From NCBI RefSeq assembly GCF_900117315.1, contig NZ_LT630337.1:635965-699964 (forward strand): 64,000 bases of DNA, written 5' to 3'. Below, one piece after another: positions 16,872-25,506 of the stretch. Numbering within the stretch: the stretch's first letter is position 1; each line of letters opens with the position of its first letter. A model generated the notes under the pieces. That model was not told where the DNA came from, did not search any database, and saw only the letters and a list, made by a program, of their open reading frames with translations. This DNA comes from Bacillus massilinigeriensis. Lineage in GTDB: Bacteria > Bacillota > Bacilli > Bacillales > Cytobacillaceae. The position numbers and the translations under genes were made by a program.

Positions 16872-17905
16872 TATAAACCTCTTCCTTCTTTACGAGCTAA
16901 GTATAAGAAAAAGGGAACGCCAATAATCGCAGTGATTGCACCGACTGGCGTTTCAAATGGACTAGTAATGATTCGACCAATAATATCCGCAAATAGTAAT
17001 AATCCTCCACCTATAATAGCAGAAACGGGAATAATCCAGCGATAGTCAACTCCAACAATAGCACGTGTAATATGTGGCACAATCAGCCCTACAAAACCAA
17101 TAATACCTGCAATGGACACCGCTGCACCTGTTAATAAAAGGACTACAATCGTACAAAGCACACGGATGAGGGTTGTGCGCTGCCCTAGCCCTTTAGCAAC
17201 CTCTTCCCCTAAGCTCATAACAGAGATTGATTTTGATAAGGCCATTGCCAATAATAAACCCACGATTACAAAAGGAACGGCCACTTTTACATGTATTGGC
17301 TGAATAGAAGAGAGCCCACCTGCATACCAATAACTTAAATCTTTCGCAATATCGAATTTTAATCCAATGGCTGTTGATAGTGAGCTAAGAAGGGCAGTAA
17401 TGGCTGAGCCGGCTAATGCAAGCTTAACGGGTGTGATGCCGCCTTTTCCAATCGCCGTTAATGCAAACACTAGAGCAGCACCTGCACCTGCACCGATAAA
17501 TGAAAAGAGGACAAGCAAAGAAAAATTGGGTGTTTGAAACATTGCATAGGCAATGGATAGCATAAATGCTGCTCCTGAGGTAACACCTAATATTGAAGGA
17601 GAAGCAAGTGCATTACGAGTAACACCCTGCATGATTGCCCCTGAAACAGCTAGGGCACTACCAACTAGTAGTCCAGCAACTGAACGAGGAATACGTAATT
17701 CGTGCAGGATAACATGTTCATTATTTGTTTCATCATAATAGAGTAGACCATTCCATATATCCTTATATGTTAAATCGCTGGCACCAAATCGAATCGATAT
17801 CACAATAGCCATACCCAAAAAGAATAAAAATAAGAGAACCATAACAATACTAAATGACGTTCGATGACCTTCGGCAAAATAAGCTAACCTTTTTTTCTTA
17901 TTCAT
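16871..17905 (-). CDS. Iron-siderophore ABC permease (FecCD family), first subunit
   Basis: 344-aa FecCD-family permease, partner of the preceding gene. The family hallmarks LRIPRSVAGLLVGSALAVSGA, NALASPSILGVTSGAAF and GFVGLIVPHITRAIVGVDYR are visible. A cytoplasmic lysine-rich N terminus (MNKKKRLAYFAEG) precedes the first helix. It is transcribed divergently from the binding-protein gene at 18044, and the 138-bp gap carries a Fur-type box. Confidence 0.92.
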   Translation of the reverse strand: MNKKKRLAYFAEGHRTSFSIVMVLLFLFFLGMAIVISIRFGASDLTYKDIWNGLLYYDETNNEHVILHELRIPRSVAGLLVGSALAVSGAIMQGVTRNALASPSILGVTSGAAFMLSIAYAMFQTPNFSLLVLFSFIGAGAGAALVFALTAIGKGGITPVKLALAGSAITALLSSLSTAIGLKFDIAKDLSYWYAGGLSSIQPIHVKVAVPFVIVGLLLAMALSKSISVMSLGEEVAKGLGQRTTLIRVLCTIVVLLLTGAAVSIAGIIGFVGLIVPHITRAIVGVDYRWIIPVSAIIGGGLLLFADIIGRIITSPFETPVGAITAIIGVPFFLYLARKEGRGL

Positions 17906-17961
17906 GTAAAAGCTCCTGAAAATTGTATTGACATAAAAAATATTTTATTTTATCTTTTAAT

Positions 17962-17982
17962 TGAGAAAGATTTTCATTATCA
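17962..17982. promoter_or_regulatory. Fur box between divergent siderophore genes
   Basis: TGAGAAAGATTTTCATTATCA matches the TGATAAT-x-ATTATCA family of Fur operators well in its right half (TCATTATCA) and partly in its left half. The position suits joint repression of both directions when iron is plentiful. Confidence 0.7.
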
Positions 17983-18043
17983 AATAATAAAAGTATTATA
18001 CCATATACAAATAAAATCGTACAATTAGGAGGATTATATACTG

Positions 18044-19015
18044 ATGAATTCAAAAACAAAAAAATGGGGATTTGCATGTGTGACCGTATTAGCATTAATG
18101 CTTACTGGATGTAGTAATGAAGATAACGATTCTACATCAAAGGACAATACAAAAACAGAACAAACTAGCGACCAAACCCGTACAGTAACAGATGCGTTAG
18201 GGAATAAAGTAGAAATTCCTGTACAACCTAAACGTGTCATTGCTTCTTACTTGGAGGATAACCTAGTTGCGCTTGGGATCACACCTGTCGCACAATGGAG
18301 TGTGAATGATGGTGCTAGCATTCAAGATTACTTGCAGGACTCATTAAAGGATGTTCCGACAATTTCATATGACTTACCACTTGAAGCAGTACAAAGCTTT
18401 AAACCTGATTTAATTATTATGGACTCAGCCTCAATGGTCGAAGGCGATAAGTATGCACAGTATAGTAAAATTGCCCCTACATATGTTATTGGGAAAGAAG
18501 TAAATAATGACTGGCGTGATGAGCTACAACGAGTTGGCGAAGTATTTGATGAGAAAGACAAAGCTCAACAAGTATTAAACGACTATGATGCGAAAGTAAA
18601 AGAAGCTAAGCAACAAATTAAAGATAAAGCTGGAGATACTTCAGCTGCTGCAGTTTGGGTAACAGGCGGTAAATTCTTTATCGTTTCCCAAAACCTTTCA
18701 AGTGGAGATGTTATGTACAACGACTTAGGATTAAAAGTACCTTCTGTTGTTAAAGAAATCTCGGCAAAAGCAACAAGCAACTGGAATGAAATTTCACTTG
18801 AAAAATTAGTGACACTAGACGCTGATCACTTGTTTCTAATAGACAGTGGTGATGATGCAAGTGAAAAGGCATTAAGCAAAAAACTTTGGGATACAATTCC
18901 AGCAGTAAAGGCAGGCAATGTACACAAATTACCGGCAGATTCCAGCTGGTTATATACAGGGGCGATTGCTAATACACAAATCGTTGATGATATTGTCGAT
19001 GTTTTAGTAAAATAA
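18044..19015 (+). CDS. Iron-siderophore-binding lipoprotein
   Basis: 323-aa periplasmic-binding-type lipoprotein delivering ferric siderophore to the FecCD permeases. A lipobox LTGC places the lipidated Cys at 23. The mature part has the two-lobe helical-backbone fold of the FhuD/BtuF class (VIASYLEDNLVALGI, PDLIIMDSASM, ...). Organisation and length recall B. subtilis YfiY, a hydroxamate-type receptor, but the ligand cannot be assigned. AGGAGG precedes the ATG. Downstream are the ATPase and an ABC exporter. Confidence 0.9.
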   Translation: MNSKTKKWGFACVTVLALMLTGCSNEDNDSTSKDNTKTEQTSDQTRTVTDALGNKVEIPVQPKRVIASYLEDNLVALGITPVAQWSVNDGASIQDYLQDSLKDVPTISYDLPLEAVQSFKPDLIIMDSASMVEGDKYAQYSKIAPTYVIGKEVNNDWRDELQRVGEVFDEKDKAQQVLNDYDAKVKEAKQQIKDKAGDTSAAAVWVTGGKFFIVSQNLSSGDVMYNDLGLKVPSVVKEISAKATSNWNEISLEKLVTLDADHLFLIDSGDDASEKALSKKLWDTIPAVKAGNVHKLPADSSWLYTGAIANTQIVDDIVDVLVK

Positions 19016-19064
19016 ATGAAATGGCCACTCTTCGTGGCTTTTTTCTTTATAGAAGGAGTTTATT

Positions 19065-19850
19065 ATGAAAAACGATATTTCCGTAAAGCACGTGGAAGTA
19101 GGATACGAACACGCAAAAATCATTCAAGATGTATCATTAGAGTTTCAAGAAGGAGAAATTACCACGATTATCGGACCAAATGGTTGTGGAAAGTCTACGC
19201 TTTTAAAAGCCATGACGCGCATAATTCCATATGCAAAAGGTGCCATTTATTTAGATGGAGAGGCTATTGCAAAATACAAAACAAAAGAGCTAGCAAAACG
19301 ACTTGCCATTTTACCACAAATAGCTGAAAGTCCAGCTGGATTAACAGTTGGTGAACTTGTTTCTTATGGTCGTTATCCACATCAATCAGGTTTTGCCAAA
19401 CTAACGAATGAGGATTATGAAATTATTGACTGGGCTCTAGAAGTGACCAATACGCTTGATTATAAATATCGAGAGGTTGATACCCTTTCAGGTGGCCAAC
19501 GTCAGCGAGTATGGATTGCTATGGCTTTAGCTCAAAAAACTGATATTATTTTTCTAGATGAACCAACAACATATTTAGATATGGCTCATCAACTGGAAGT
19601 ATTAAAGCTTCTGCAAAAGCTAAATGAAGATCAAGGTAGAACCGTTATTATGGTTTTACATGATTTAAATCATGCGGCACGCTTCTCCCATCGCTTAATT
19701 GCGCTCAGAGATGGTAAGCTTATTATGCAAGGATCGGTGGATGAAATTATGAAAAAAGAGATACTTGCTAAAGTTTTTAACATTGATGCCGAAATAATAA
19801 TGGACCCAAAAATAAACAAGCCTGTATGTTTATCGTACGATTTACTATAG
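19065..19850 (+). CDS. Iron-siderophore ABC transporter ATPase
   Basis: 261-aa FecE/FhuC-type ATPase that powers siderophore import. Walker A GPNGCGKSTLLK, Q-loop PQIAESPAGLTVGEL, signature LSGGQRQRVWIA, Walker B DIIFLDEPTTYLD and the switch His (VLHDLNHAARF) are all present. AGAAGGAG precedes the ATG. It follows the binding protein by 49 nt and with the two divergent permeases completes the importer. Confidence 0.94.
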   Translation: MKNDISVKHVEVGYEHAKIIQDVSLEFQEGEITTIIGPNGCGKSTLLKAMTRIIPYAKGAIYLDGEAIAKYKTKELAKRLAILPQIAESPAGLTVGELVSYGRYPHQSGFAKLTNEDYEIIDWALEVTNTLDYKYREVDTLSGGQRQRVWIAMALAQKTDIIFLDEPTTYLDMAHQLEVLKLLQKLNEDQGRTVIMVLHDLNHAARFSHRLIALRDGKLIMQGSVDEIMKKEILAKVFNIDAEIIMDPKINKPVCLSYDLL

Positions 19851-19866
19851 GAGTGAAAGGATCTAA

Positions 19867-21579
19867 ATGCTAAAACAATTTTTCTCATACTACAAACCAC
19901 ATCAAAGATTATTTTATATCGATTTCTTCAGTGCTATAGTTGTAGCTATTTTAGAGCTAGCATTCCCTGTAGCGGTACAATGGTTTATCGATAGTCTGCT
20001 ACCCACAGGGGAATGGGGAGAAATCACAAAAGTTGGCTTCCTGTTATTTCTTGTTTATTTACTAAGCACCGTATTAAATTATATCGTTAATTATTTAGGG
20101 CATAAGCTTGGGATTAATATTGAAACGGATATGCGCCAAAAGCTATTTAATCATATGCAAAAGCAATCATTTCGCTTCTTTGATAATGTGAAAACGGGGA
20201 ATATTATGAGCCGTATTACAAACGACTTATTCGATATTGGGGAATTTGCTCACCATGGACCAGAGGATTTCTTTATTGCTATTATGACATTTATTGGCGC
20301 ATTTCTATTGATGTTTAATATTAATAGTCAGCTAGCAATTGTTGTCTTGATAATGGTACCAATATTAATTATTGTAATTTCCTTAAGCAACAAGTTAATG
20401 AAAAAAGGTTGGGCCACAATGTACAGCAAAATTGCCGATGTTAATGGCCGTGTGGAGGACAGCATATCGGGGATTCGTGTCGTCAAATCGTTTACGAACG
20501 AAGCGTATGAAATGGAGCGATTTAAAAAGCAAAACAGTATTTTCAAGGATGCGAAATTATTTGCTTATCGGGTGATGGCTGCTACTCATTCTGGCATTTA
20601 CTTTTTAACGCGCCTCTTAACGTTAATCGTTTTAATTGTTGGGGCATGGTTTAGCTTTAATGGAACGTTAACCTATGGTGAACTCGTAAGTTTCGTATTA
20701 TTTACAAATGTTTTGATTAAACCAATTGATAAAATTAGCGCTTTATTAGAAATGTATCCAAGGGGAATGGCAGGATTTAAACGTTTCCAGGATATGTTGA
20801 ATAAGGATCCAGATGTGAAGGATAAACCAGAATCAATCGCTGTTAAGCAATTGTCAGGGGATATAACATTCCATGAAGTTGACTTTAGCTATGATGGCAT
20901 ACATCCTATCTTAGAAAATATTAATTTAAAGATTCAAGCGGGGCAAACAGTTGCCCTTGTTGGACCTTCAGGAGCAGGTAAAACAACGCTTTGCTCGCTC
21001 ATTCCGCGCTTTTATGATGTGACAGGTGGCAGTATTACCATTGATGGTCTCGATATTCGAAATATGACACAGCGTTCATTGCGTGAAAATATTGGCATTG
21101 TGCAACAAGATGTATTCTTATTTACTGGGACAATACGCGAAAATATTGCTTACGGTAAATTGGACGCTTCAATGGAGGAGATCGTGGAGGCTGCACGTAA
21201 AGCACACTTACTCGATTTAATTGAAGGCTTGCCACAAGGGTTTGAAACCGAAATTGGAGAACGTGGTGTGAAATTATCGGGCGGTCAAAAACAACGCCTG
21301 GCGATAGCGCGTATGTTCCTTAAAAATCCACCAATCCTAATCCTAGATGAGGCAACCTCCGCACTCGATACGGAAACAGAAAAAATCATTCAACAATCAC
21401 TAGAAGAACTTTCTGAAAACCGCACAACGATTGTGATCGCTCATCGTCTTGCAACCATTCGAAATGCTGACCAGGTGTATGTTGTAACGAAAAATGGCAT
21501 TGAAGAAAGTGGCAAGTATGATAAGTTGGTTGAAAAGGGCGGAATTTTAGCAAAGTTACATCAAAATCAAATGATTTGA
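19867..21579 (+). CDS. ABC exporter, fused membrane and ATPase domains
   Basis: 570-aa type IV ABC half-transporter, working as a homodimer. Six helices occupy about residues 1-310, then a nucleotide-binding domain with GPSGAGKTTL, LSGGQKQRLAIAR, ILILDEATSALD and the switch IVIAHRL. Only 16 nt separate it from the siderophore ATPase gene, so it is part of the same operon. It may export the siderophore or process it, but general lipid or drug export is equally compatible. It resembles B. subtilis YwjA in length and layout. Confidence 0.88.
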   Translation: MLKQFFSYYKPHQRLFYIDFFSAIVVAILELAFPVAVQWFIDSLLPTGEWGEITKVGFLLFLVYLLSTVLNYIVNYLGHKLGINIETDMRQKLFNHMQKQSFRFFDNVKTGNIMSRITNDLFDIGEFAHHGPEDFFIAIMTFIGAFLLMFNINSQLAIVVLIMVPILIIVISLSNKLMKKGWATMYSKIADVNGRVEDSISGIRVVKSFTNEAYEMERFKKQNSIFKDAKLFAYRVMAATHSGIYFLTRLLTLIVLIVGAWFSFNGTLTYGELVSFVLFTNVLIKPIDKISALLEMYPRGMAGFKRFQDMLNKDPDVKDKPESIAVKQLSGDITFHEVDFSYDGIHPILENINLKIQAGQTVALVGPSGAGKTTLCSLIPRFYDVTGGSITIDGLDIRNMTQRSLRENIGIVQQDVFLFTGTIRENIAYGKLDASMEEIVEAARKAHLLDLIEGLPQGFETEIGERGVKLSGGQKQRLAIARMFLKNPPILILDEATSALDTETEKIIQQSLEELSENRTTIVIAHRLATIRNADQVYVVTKNGIEESGKYDKLVEKGGILAKLHQNQMI

Positions 21580-21658
21580 ATCCAGTCATAAAGCAAAAGA
21601 GTTATTTTACATCTAACAAAATAATATGAACGTGAATAAGTAATACCTTATAAGTGGG

Positions 21659-21691
21659 CCCCTTTGGATTTCATAATCTAAAGGGGTTTTT
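21659..21691 (+). terminator. Terminator of siderophore operon
   Basis: A 12-bp stem (21659-21670 with 21675-21686, one G-U), 4-nt loop, then TTTTT. Confidence 0.88.
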
Positions 21692-21820
21692 ATTGTATAA
21701 GGATATAGGAATGGTTTATTTATTCCTAATTTTAGGACAAGTTGCTATAAATTTGATTTCTATAATGGTATTATTAGGAAATGGCAGATCTATTTTTACA
21801 ATAAAGGAGCAGGATATTAC

Positions 21821-22738
21821 ATGAAAAGATTTCTTAATTGTACAGCTTCAGATTTCAAAAAAATGAATGGTTCTGAATTAAAAATAGCGATTGAGGCTTC
21901 AGAAGGAAGAACAATGATGGCTGAGATTATTTGTACGGCTACTCCGTTATATCCCGGATTGACCAATGCAGAATATGTTTCGGCCTTTGGTGCAGATATG
22001 GTGTTGCTTAATTTTTTTGATGTGAACCACCCTTACATAGAAGGACTAGAGGATGCTAGTCCTAATGATTTAATTGATAGATTAAAAGATTTAATTGGTA
22101 GACCTGTAGGTATTAATCTTGAACCGGTTGATGAAAATGCAGAGCAAGCAGAAACGTTAGCAGCTTTGCCAAAAGGGAGAATGGCTAGTGCTGCATCACT
22201 GAAGAAGGCAAAAGAATTAGGAGTAGATTTTGTTTGTTTAACAGGAAATCCGAAAACGGGTGTAACAAATAAAGAGATTATCGCCTCTATTAAAATAGCA
22301 AAGGAAATCTTAGGCGATGATGTAATGATTATAGCGGGAAAAATGCATGGTGCAGGTGTTAAAGGGGAAGCCGGTGGAAATATTGTTTCGGAAGAGATTG
22401 TAAAGGATTTTGTAGAGGCCGGTACGGATGTTATTTTACTTCCTGGAGTGGGAACCGTTCCGGGGGTTACGATTGAAATGGCTGCAAAGCTAACAGCAAC
22501 TGCTCAAAGCCTGGGAGCCCTTGTAATGTCAACAATTGGTACGAGCCAAGAGGGAGCGGATGAGGCAACGATAAGGCAAATTGCCCTTCAGAATAAGATG
22601 GCTGGTGTTGATATCCATCATATTGGGGATGCAGGGGTTTACGGAATGGCGATTCCTGAAAATATATTAGCCTACTCAATCGCTATTCGTGGAAGACGTC
22701 ATACCTATTCACGAATGGCAGCTTCTATTTTGAGATAA
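21821..22738 (+). CDS. TIM-barrel-like protein of unknown function
   Basis: 305-aa cytoplasmic protein with alternating beta-alpha repeats and glycine/acidic loop ends (AFGADMVLLNFFDVNHP, LGVDFVCLTGNPKTGV, AGTDVILLPGVGTVPGV, DIHHIGDAGVYGM) that suggest a TIM barrel. I recall similar proteins in Firmicutes annotated as DUF7916 or, probably wrongly, as haloacid dehalogenase-like; this is memory, not a search. The GTVPG and HHIGDAG loops look like a phosphate or substrate site. It stands alone with AAAGGAG before the ATG and a palindromic terminator after it. Confidence 0.7.
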   Translation: MKRFLNCTASDFKKMNGSELKIAIEASEGRTMMAEIICTATPLYPGLTNAEYVSAFGADMVLLNFFDVNHPYIEGLEDASPNDLIDRLKDLIGRPVGINLEPVDENAEQAETLAALPKGRMASAASLKKAKELGVDFVCLTGNPKTGVTNKEIIASIKIAKEILGDDVMIIAGKMHGAGVKGEAGGNIVSEEIVKDFVEAGTDVILLPGVGTVPGVTIEMAAKLTATAQSLGALVMSTIGTSQEGADEATIRQIALQNKMAGVDIHHIGDAGVYGMAIPENILAYSIAIRGRRHTYSRMAASILR

Positions 22739-22739
22739 A

Positions 22740-22775
22740 ACAAGGGTGACAGGCGAGCATGCCTGTCACCCTTGT
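22740..22775. terminator. Palindromic hairpin after the TIM-barrel gene
   Basis: A perfect 15-bp stem (22740-22754 with 22761-22775, ACAAGGGTGACAGGC) with a 6-nt loop. No T-run follows. The GGTGACAGG core is typical of small Bacillaceae palindromic repeats. Confidence 0.65.
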
Positions 22776-22894
22776 CACATATGAATAAAAAAAGTCATTT
22801 ATCATTTGCAGGATATAACAAAAAAAGTATCAAATTGACTATTAATTTGGATATGGAAATATTAAAAATTTTCTAATTAGAGGGGAGTAAGTAA

Positions 22895-23083
22895 ATGGTC
22901 TTACGAGGAAAAACCAACTATTTAAGTAAGGATACTTTAGTATTTTTCGTAAATGGGGATTATTCAGCGACACAAAGGTTTGTTTCCTCGTTAATACTAG
23001 CCCTAAATGCTGTTAGTCTTGGGGGAGTTGAATCATTAGTTGTTCATACAACTAGACAACCAACAGTTTTTACACACTTTTAA
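22895..23083 (+). pseudogene. Remnant of Cys/Met-metabolism PLP enzyme
   Basis: A 62-codon frame whose C-terminal part, ALNAVSLGGVESLVVHTTRQPTVFTHF, resembles the NxxSLGGVESL...P..MTH segment near the C terminus of cystathionine or methionine gamma-lyases. The catalytic lysine region and most of the roughly 390-aa enzyme are absent. A GAGGGGAG site precedes the ATG, but the reading frame is too short to fold as the enzyme. Confidence 0.45.
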
Positions 23084-23109
23084 CTGGTACTAATCTCTTT
23101 TTTCCATAC

Positions 23110-23397
23110 TTGGATTTTATCTATACTTTTGTTTGGATTCCTGGATTAATAATGGCACTGTTTGGTTATTATTTCATAGTTGGAGCTTCGTTTCTCTTTG
23201 TTTTACCCTTGGCTTTAATAACTAATTACACTATGTATCATTTTCAGCGAAAGGTTTTCCAATCCTTAGGCCTAAAAATCAGAAAAAATCTTTCAGGGTT
23301 CTTTGCTTATGTTTTGACATATCAATTATTAATGTCACCTATTTCCGTTTGGGGATATACCCAGGAATTGTTAAATCTGAAGAGAGTATGGAAGTGA
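23110..23397 (+). pseudogene. 3' remnant of membrane glycosyltransferase-2 gene
   Basis: The frame encodes a 95-residue hydrophobic tail with two membrane segments and FQRKVFQSLGLKIRKN...FVLTYQLLMSPISVWGY, which resembles the C terminus of processive family-2 glycosyltransferases. No catalytic domain (D, DxD, QxxRW) precedes it and no ribosome site is visible. It directly follows the PLP remnant and ends at a GGGGACGG palindrome. Confidence 0.45.
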
Positions 23398-23398
23398 A

Positions 23399-23446
23399 GC
23401 ACGGGGACGGTTCTTTTGCTTCGGAAGCAAAAGAACCGTCCCCATG
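23399..23446. repeat. GGGGACGGTT palindrome, copy 2
   Basis: Perfect 20-bp arms (23403-23422 and 23424-23443) with core GGGGACGGTTCTTTTGCTTC. Flanks continue imperfectly as GAAGCAC and ATGCGTC. Confidence 0.93.
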
Positions 23447-23472
23447 CGTCCAAAATAGGGGGGTTATGAGAG

Positions 23473-23622
23473 ATGGTGGAGGAAGTTGGGGTTTGTTGTA
23501 AATGTGGAAAAAAGGTGTATTGTTTGGATGGGTTTTTGAATGGAAGGATTGATCCGCAGGAAGGCCTGCAATGTTTTGATTGTTCCGATTCGAAATCGGA
23601 TAGTAATGCAAGCGAGGCTTAA
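23473..23622 (+). CDS. Small zinc-ribbon-like protein
   Basis: 49-aa ORF starting at ATG 23473, nine bases after a GGGGGG ribosome site. It encodes MVEEVGVCCKCGKKVYCLDG, then a spacer and LQCFDC near the end. The pairs Cys-x2-Cys (8/11 or 9/11) and Cys34-x2-Cys37, with Cys17 between, suggest a treble-clef or zinc-ribbon site. The Ser/Asp-rich C terminus looks disordered. It sits between two GGGGACGG-type palindromes. Function unknown. Confidence 0.6.
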   Translation: MVEEVGVCCKCGKKVYCLDGFLNGRIDPQEGLQCFDCSDSKSDSNASEA

Positions 23623-23669
23623 TAGTATTTTAATATAATATTATGAAATAATATTAAGCTATAAAGATA

Positions 23670-23735
23670 TGGGGGCGGTTCTGCTGCTTAAAAAGCAGTG
23701 AACCGCCTTCTTATATGCTTCCGTGCTTTCCTCTA
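23670..23735. repeat. Degraded GGGGACGGTT palindrome, copy 3
   Basis: GGCGGTTC..GCTGCTT pairs with AAGCAGTGAACCGCC around AAA, followed by TATGCTTCCGTGCTTTCC that echoes the outer arms of copy 1. It is a mutated member of the same repeat family. Confidence 0.75.
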
Positions 23736-23851
23736 ATAAAGGAAAATTTAGCATAAATATTCATATATGAACAATATATGAAAACCCTTCCAATATTAAT
23801 CTACTATGTTAGAATAGCGTTGAATTCAGAAAAGCTAGAGGAGGAAGGCAA

Positions 23852-25333
23852 ATGAAGTTACATCGTTTTAAGAAGGCATTTGTAGCAGGAGCCATTACTA
23901 CCTTGATAGTAGGAGGATTTGCCTTTCCTGCAAGCGCTTGTACATCGGTTTTTGCAGGAAAAAAAGCAACTGCAGATGGTTCAGTCCTAGTAGCACGTAA
24001 TGAGGACGTATCTAGTGCATGGTCGAAATATGTAAAGGTATTCCCTCGTAAAATACATAAAACAGGGGAAAAAATTAAATTTGTCAATGGATTAACTGTA
24101 GCTCAACCAAAGGTATCCTATAAATATATGGCAGTACCAGACTGGGATCCTTCAGAGGGGCTATTTGAAGAAGTAGGAATTAATGAATATGGAGTAACTG
24201 TTTCAGCTACAAATAGTGCTGATGCAAATGAAAAAGCAGAAAGCTCCGATCCATTTGTGGAAAAAGGTGTTACCGAAGCTGTTATTCCAACATTAATATT
24301 ACCACGTGTTAAAACTGCCCGTGAAGGTGCCAGATTACTAGGTAGCTACATTGAAAAGTATGGTTCTGCTGAAGGAAATGGACTAGCCATCGCAGATAAA
24401 AACGAAATTTGGTATTTTGAGGTTGGGACTGGACATCAATGGGTAGCAGAAAGAGTACCCGATGATGCTTACTTAATTGTTGCAAATGGATTAAGAATTG
24501 ATAATGTAAATCTTTCTGACACGAAAAATTTCATGGGTTCTGTAACATTAGTTTCACATGCGATTGCTAATGGCTTACTACAAGCCGATGACAAAGACTA
24601 TAAACAAAGCTTCGATTTCGCAGGAGCATACGGTGATTTAGGTCAAAAATACAATACACGCAGAGAATGGTGGGGACAAAGGACATTTACTCCATCAGTT
24701 AGCCAAGATGCTGACTTAACACGTTACCCATTATTTATGATTCCAGATAAAAAAATCACTCCAAAACAAGTGATGAAATTCTTAGGCTCTCATTATGAGG
24801 GAACTCCATATGATCCTTCAACAGATACAGGTAAAGATGAACGTGCTGTCGGAGTAGATCGTACAGTGGAATCACATGTTATTCAATTAAGGGCTAATAT
24901 GCCTGCTGATATCGCCAATGTAATGTGGCTCAGTCTAGCAAACCCTGAATATAGTGTATATTTACCATTCTATCAAGGAATATATGAAACACCAACTGCT
25001 TATAGACTTGGCAATGATCAATATAGCGATCAATCAGCTTACTGGGCTTTCCGTGCACCAGCTGCTTTAGCTGCAACAAATCCAGATAGTCTTGGAGTAG
25101 GAACGAAAAACTATTGGGAAAAATACCAGGATCAGTTATTTGCAAAACAAAGTTCAGTTGAGAAAAAGGCTACAGAGCTTTACAAGACTAACAAACAAAA
25201 AGGAATTAATTATATAAATAAATACAGTAATGACACAGCAAAAGATGGTTTTACAAAAGCAAAACAATTAAGAGATGATATCATTACAAAAATAGCAAGT
25301 AAATCAAAAGGTGTCTTTAATCCGGACCTATAA
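23852..25333 (+). CDS. Secreted C69-family dipeptidase
   Basis: 493-aa N-terminal-nucleophile hydrolase of peptidase family C69 (PepD). A signal peptide ends ...FPASA before Cys30, so cleavage would expose the Cys nucleophile of the mature CTSVFAGKKATADGS N terminus. The family motif (ARNED, then LANGLRIDNV-like and DRTVESHV segments) is visible. The C-terminal 60 residues are lysine-rich and helical. The product would act outside the membrane on dipeptides. GAGGAGG precedes the ATG and a terminator follows. Confidence 0.9.
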   Translation: MKLHRFKKAFVAGAITTLIVGGFAFPASACTSVFAGKKATADGSVLVARNEDVSSAWSKYVKVFPRKIHKTGEKIKFVNGLTVAQPKVSYKYMAVPDWDPSEGLFEEVGINEYGVTVSATNSADANEKAESSDPFVEKGVTEAVIPTLILPRVKTAREGARLLGSYIEKYGSAEGNGLAIADKNEIWYFEVGTGHQWVAERVPDDAYLIVANGLRIDNVNLSDTKNFMGSVTLVSHAIANGLLQADDKDYKQSFDFAGAYGDLGQKYNTRREWWGQRTFTPSVSQDADLTRYPLFMIPDKKITPKQVMKFLGSHYEGTPYDPSTDTGKDERAVGVDRTVESHVIQLRANMPADIANVMWLSLANPEYSVYLPFYQGIYETPTAYRLGNDQYSDQSAYWAFRAPAALAATNPDSLGVGTKNYWEKYQDQLFAKQSSVEKKATELYKTNKQKGINYINKYSNDTAKDGFTKAKQLRDDIITKIASKSKGVFNPDL

Positions 25334-25356
25334 TCTTAATAAAATGAAGGAAATTC

Positions 25357-25401
25357 GGGGCAGCTCAGTAGATTAATTAGCGAGGAGACTGCCCCTTTTT
25401 C
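25357..25401 (+). terminator. Terminator of C69 dipeptidase gene
   Basis: GGGGCAG (25357-25363) pairs with CTGCCCC (25389-25395), followed by TTTTT. The inner loop can form CTC/GAG. Confidence 0.82.
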
Positions 25402-25506
25402 TTTATAAATAAAAGTCAGAATATTTCTACTTATTACATCAGAGAATATAGTACCTTCATAATCAGTAAAGGATTAGTGGTTCTATTTTTGGAAGGGGTG
25501 GTGTAT

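Noticed and set aside
19016-19327. 103-codon ORF between the siderophore-binding protein and ATPase genes
   Set aside because: It overlaps the clear ATPase frame out of phase and has a low-complexity basic product; it is a shadow ORF.
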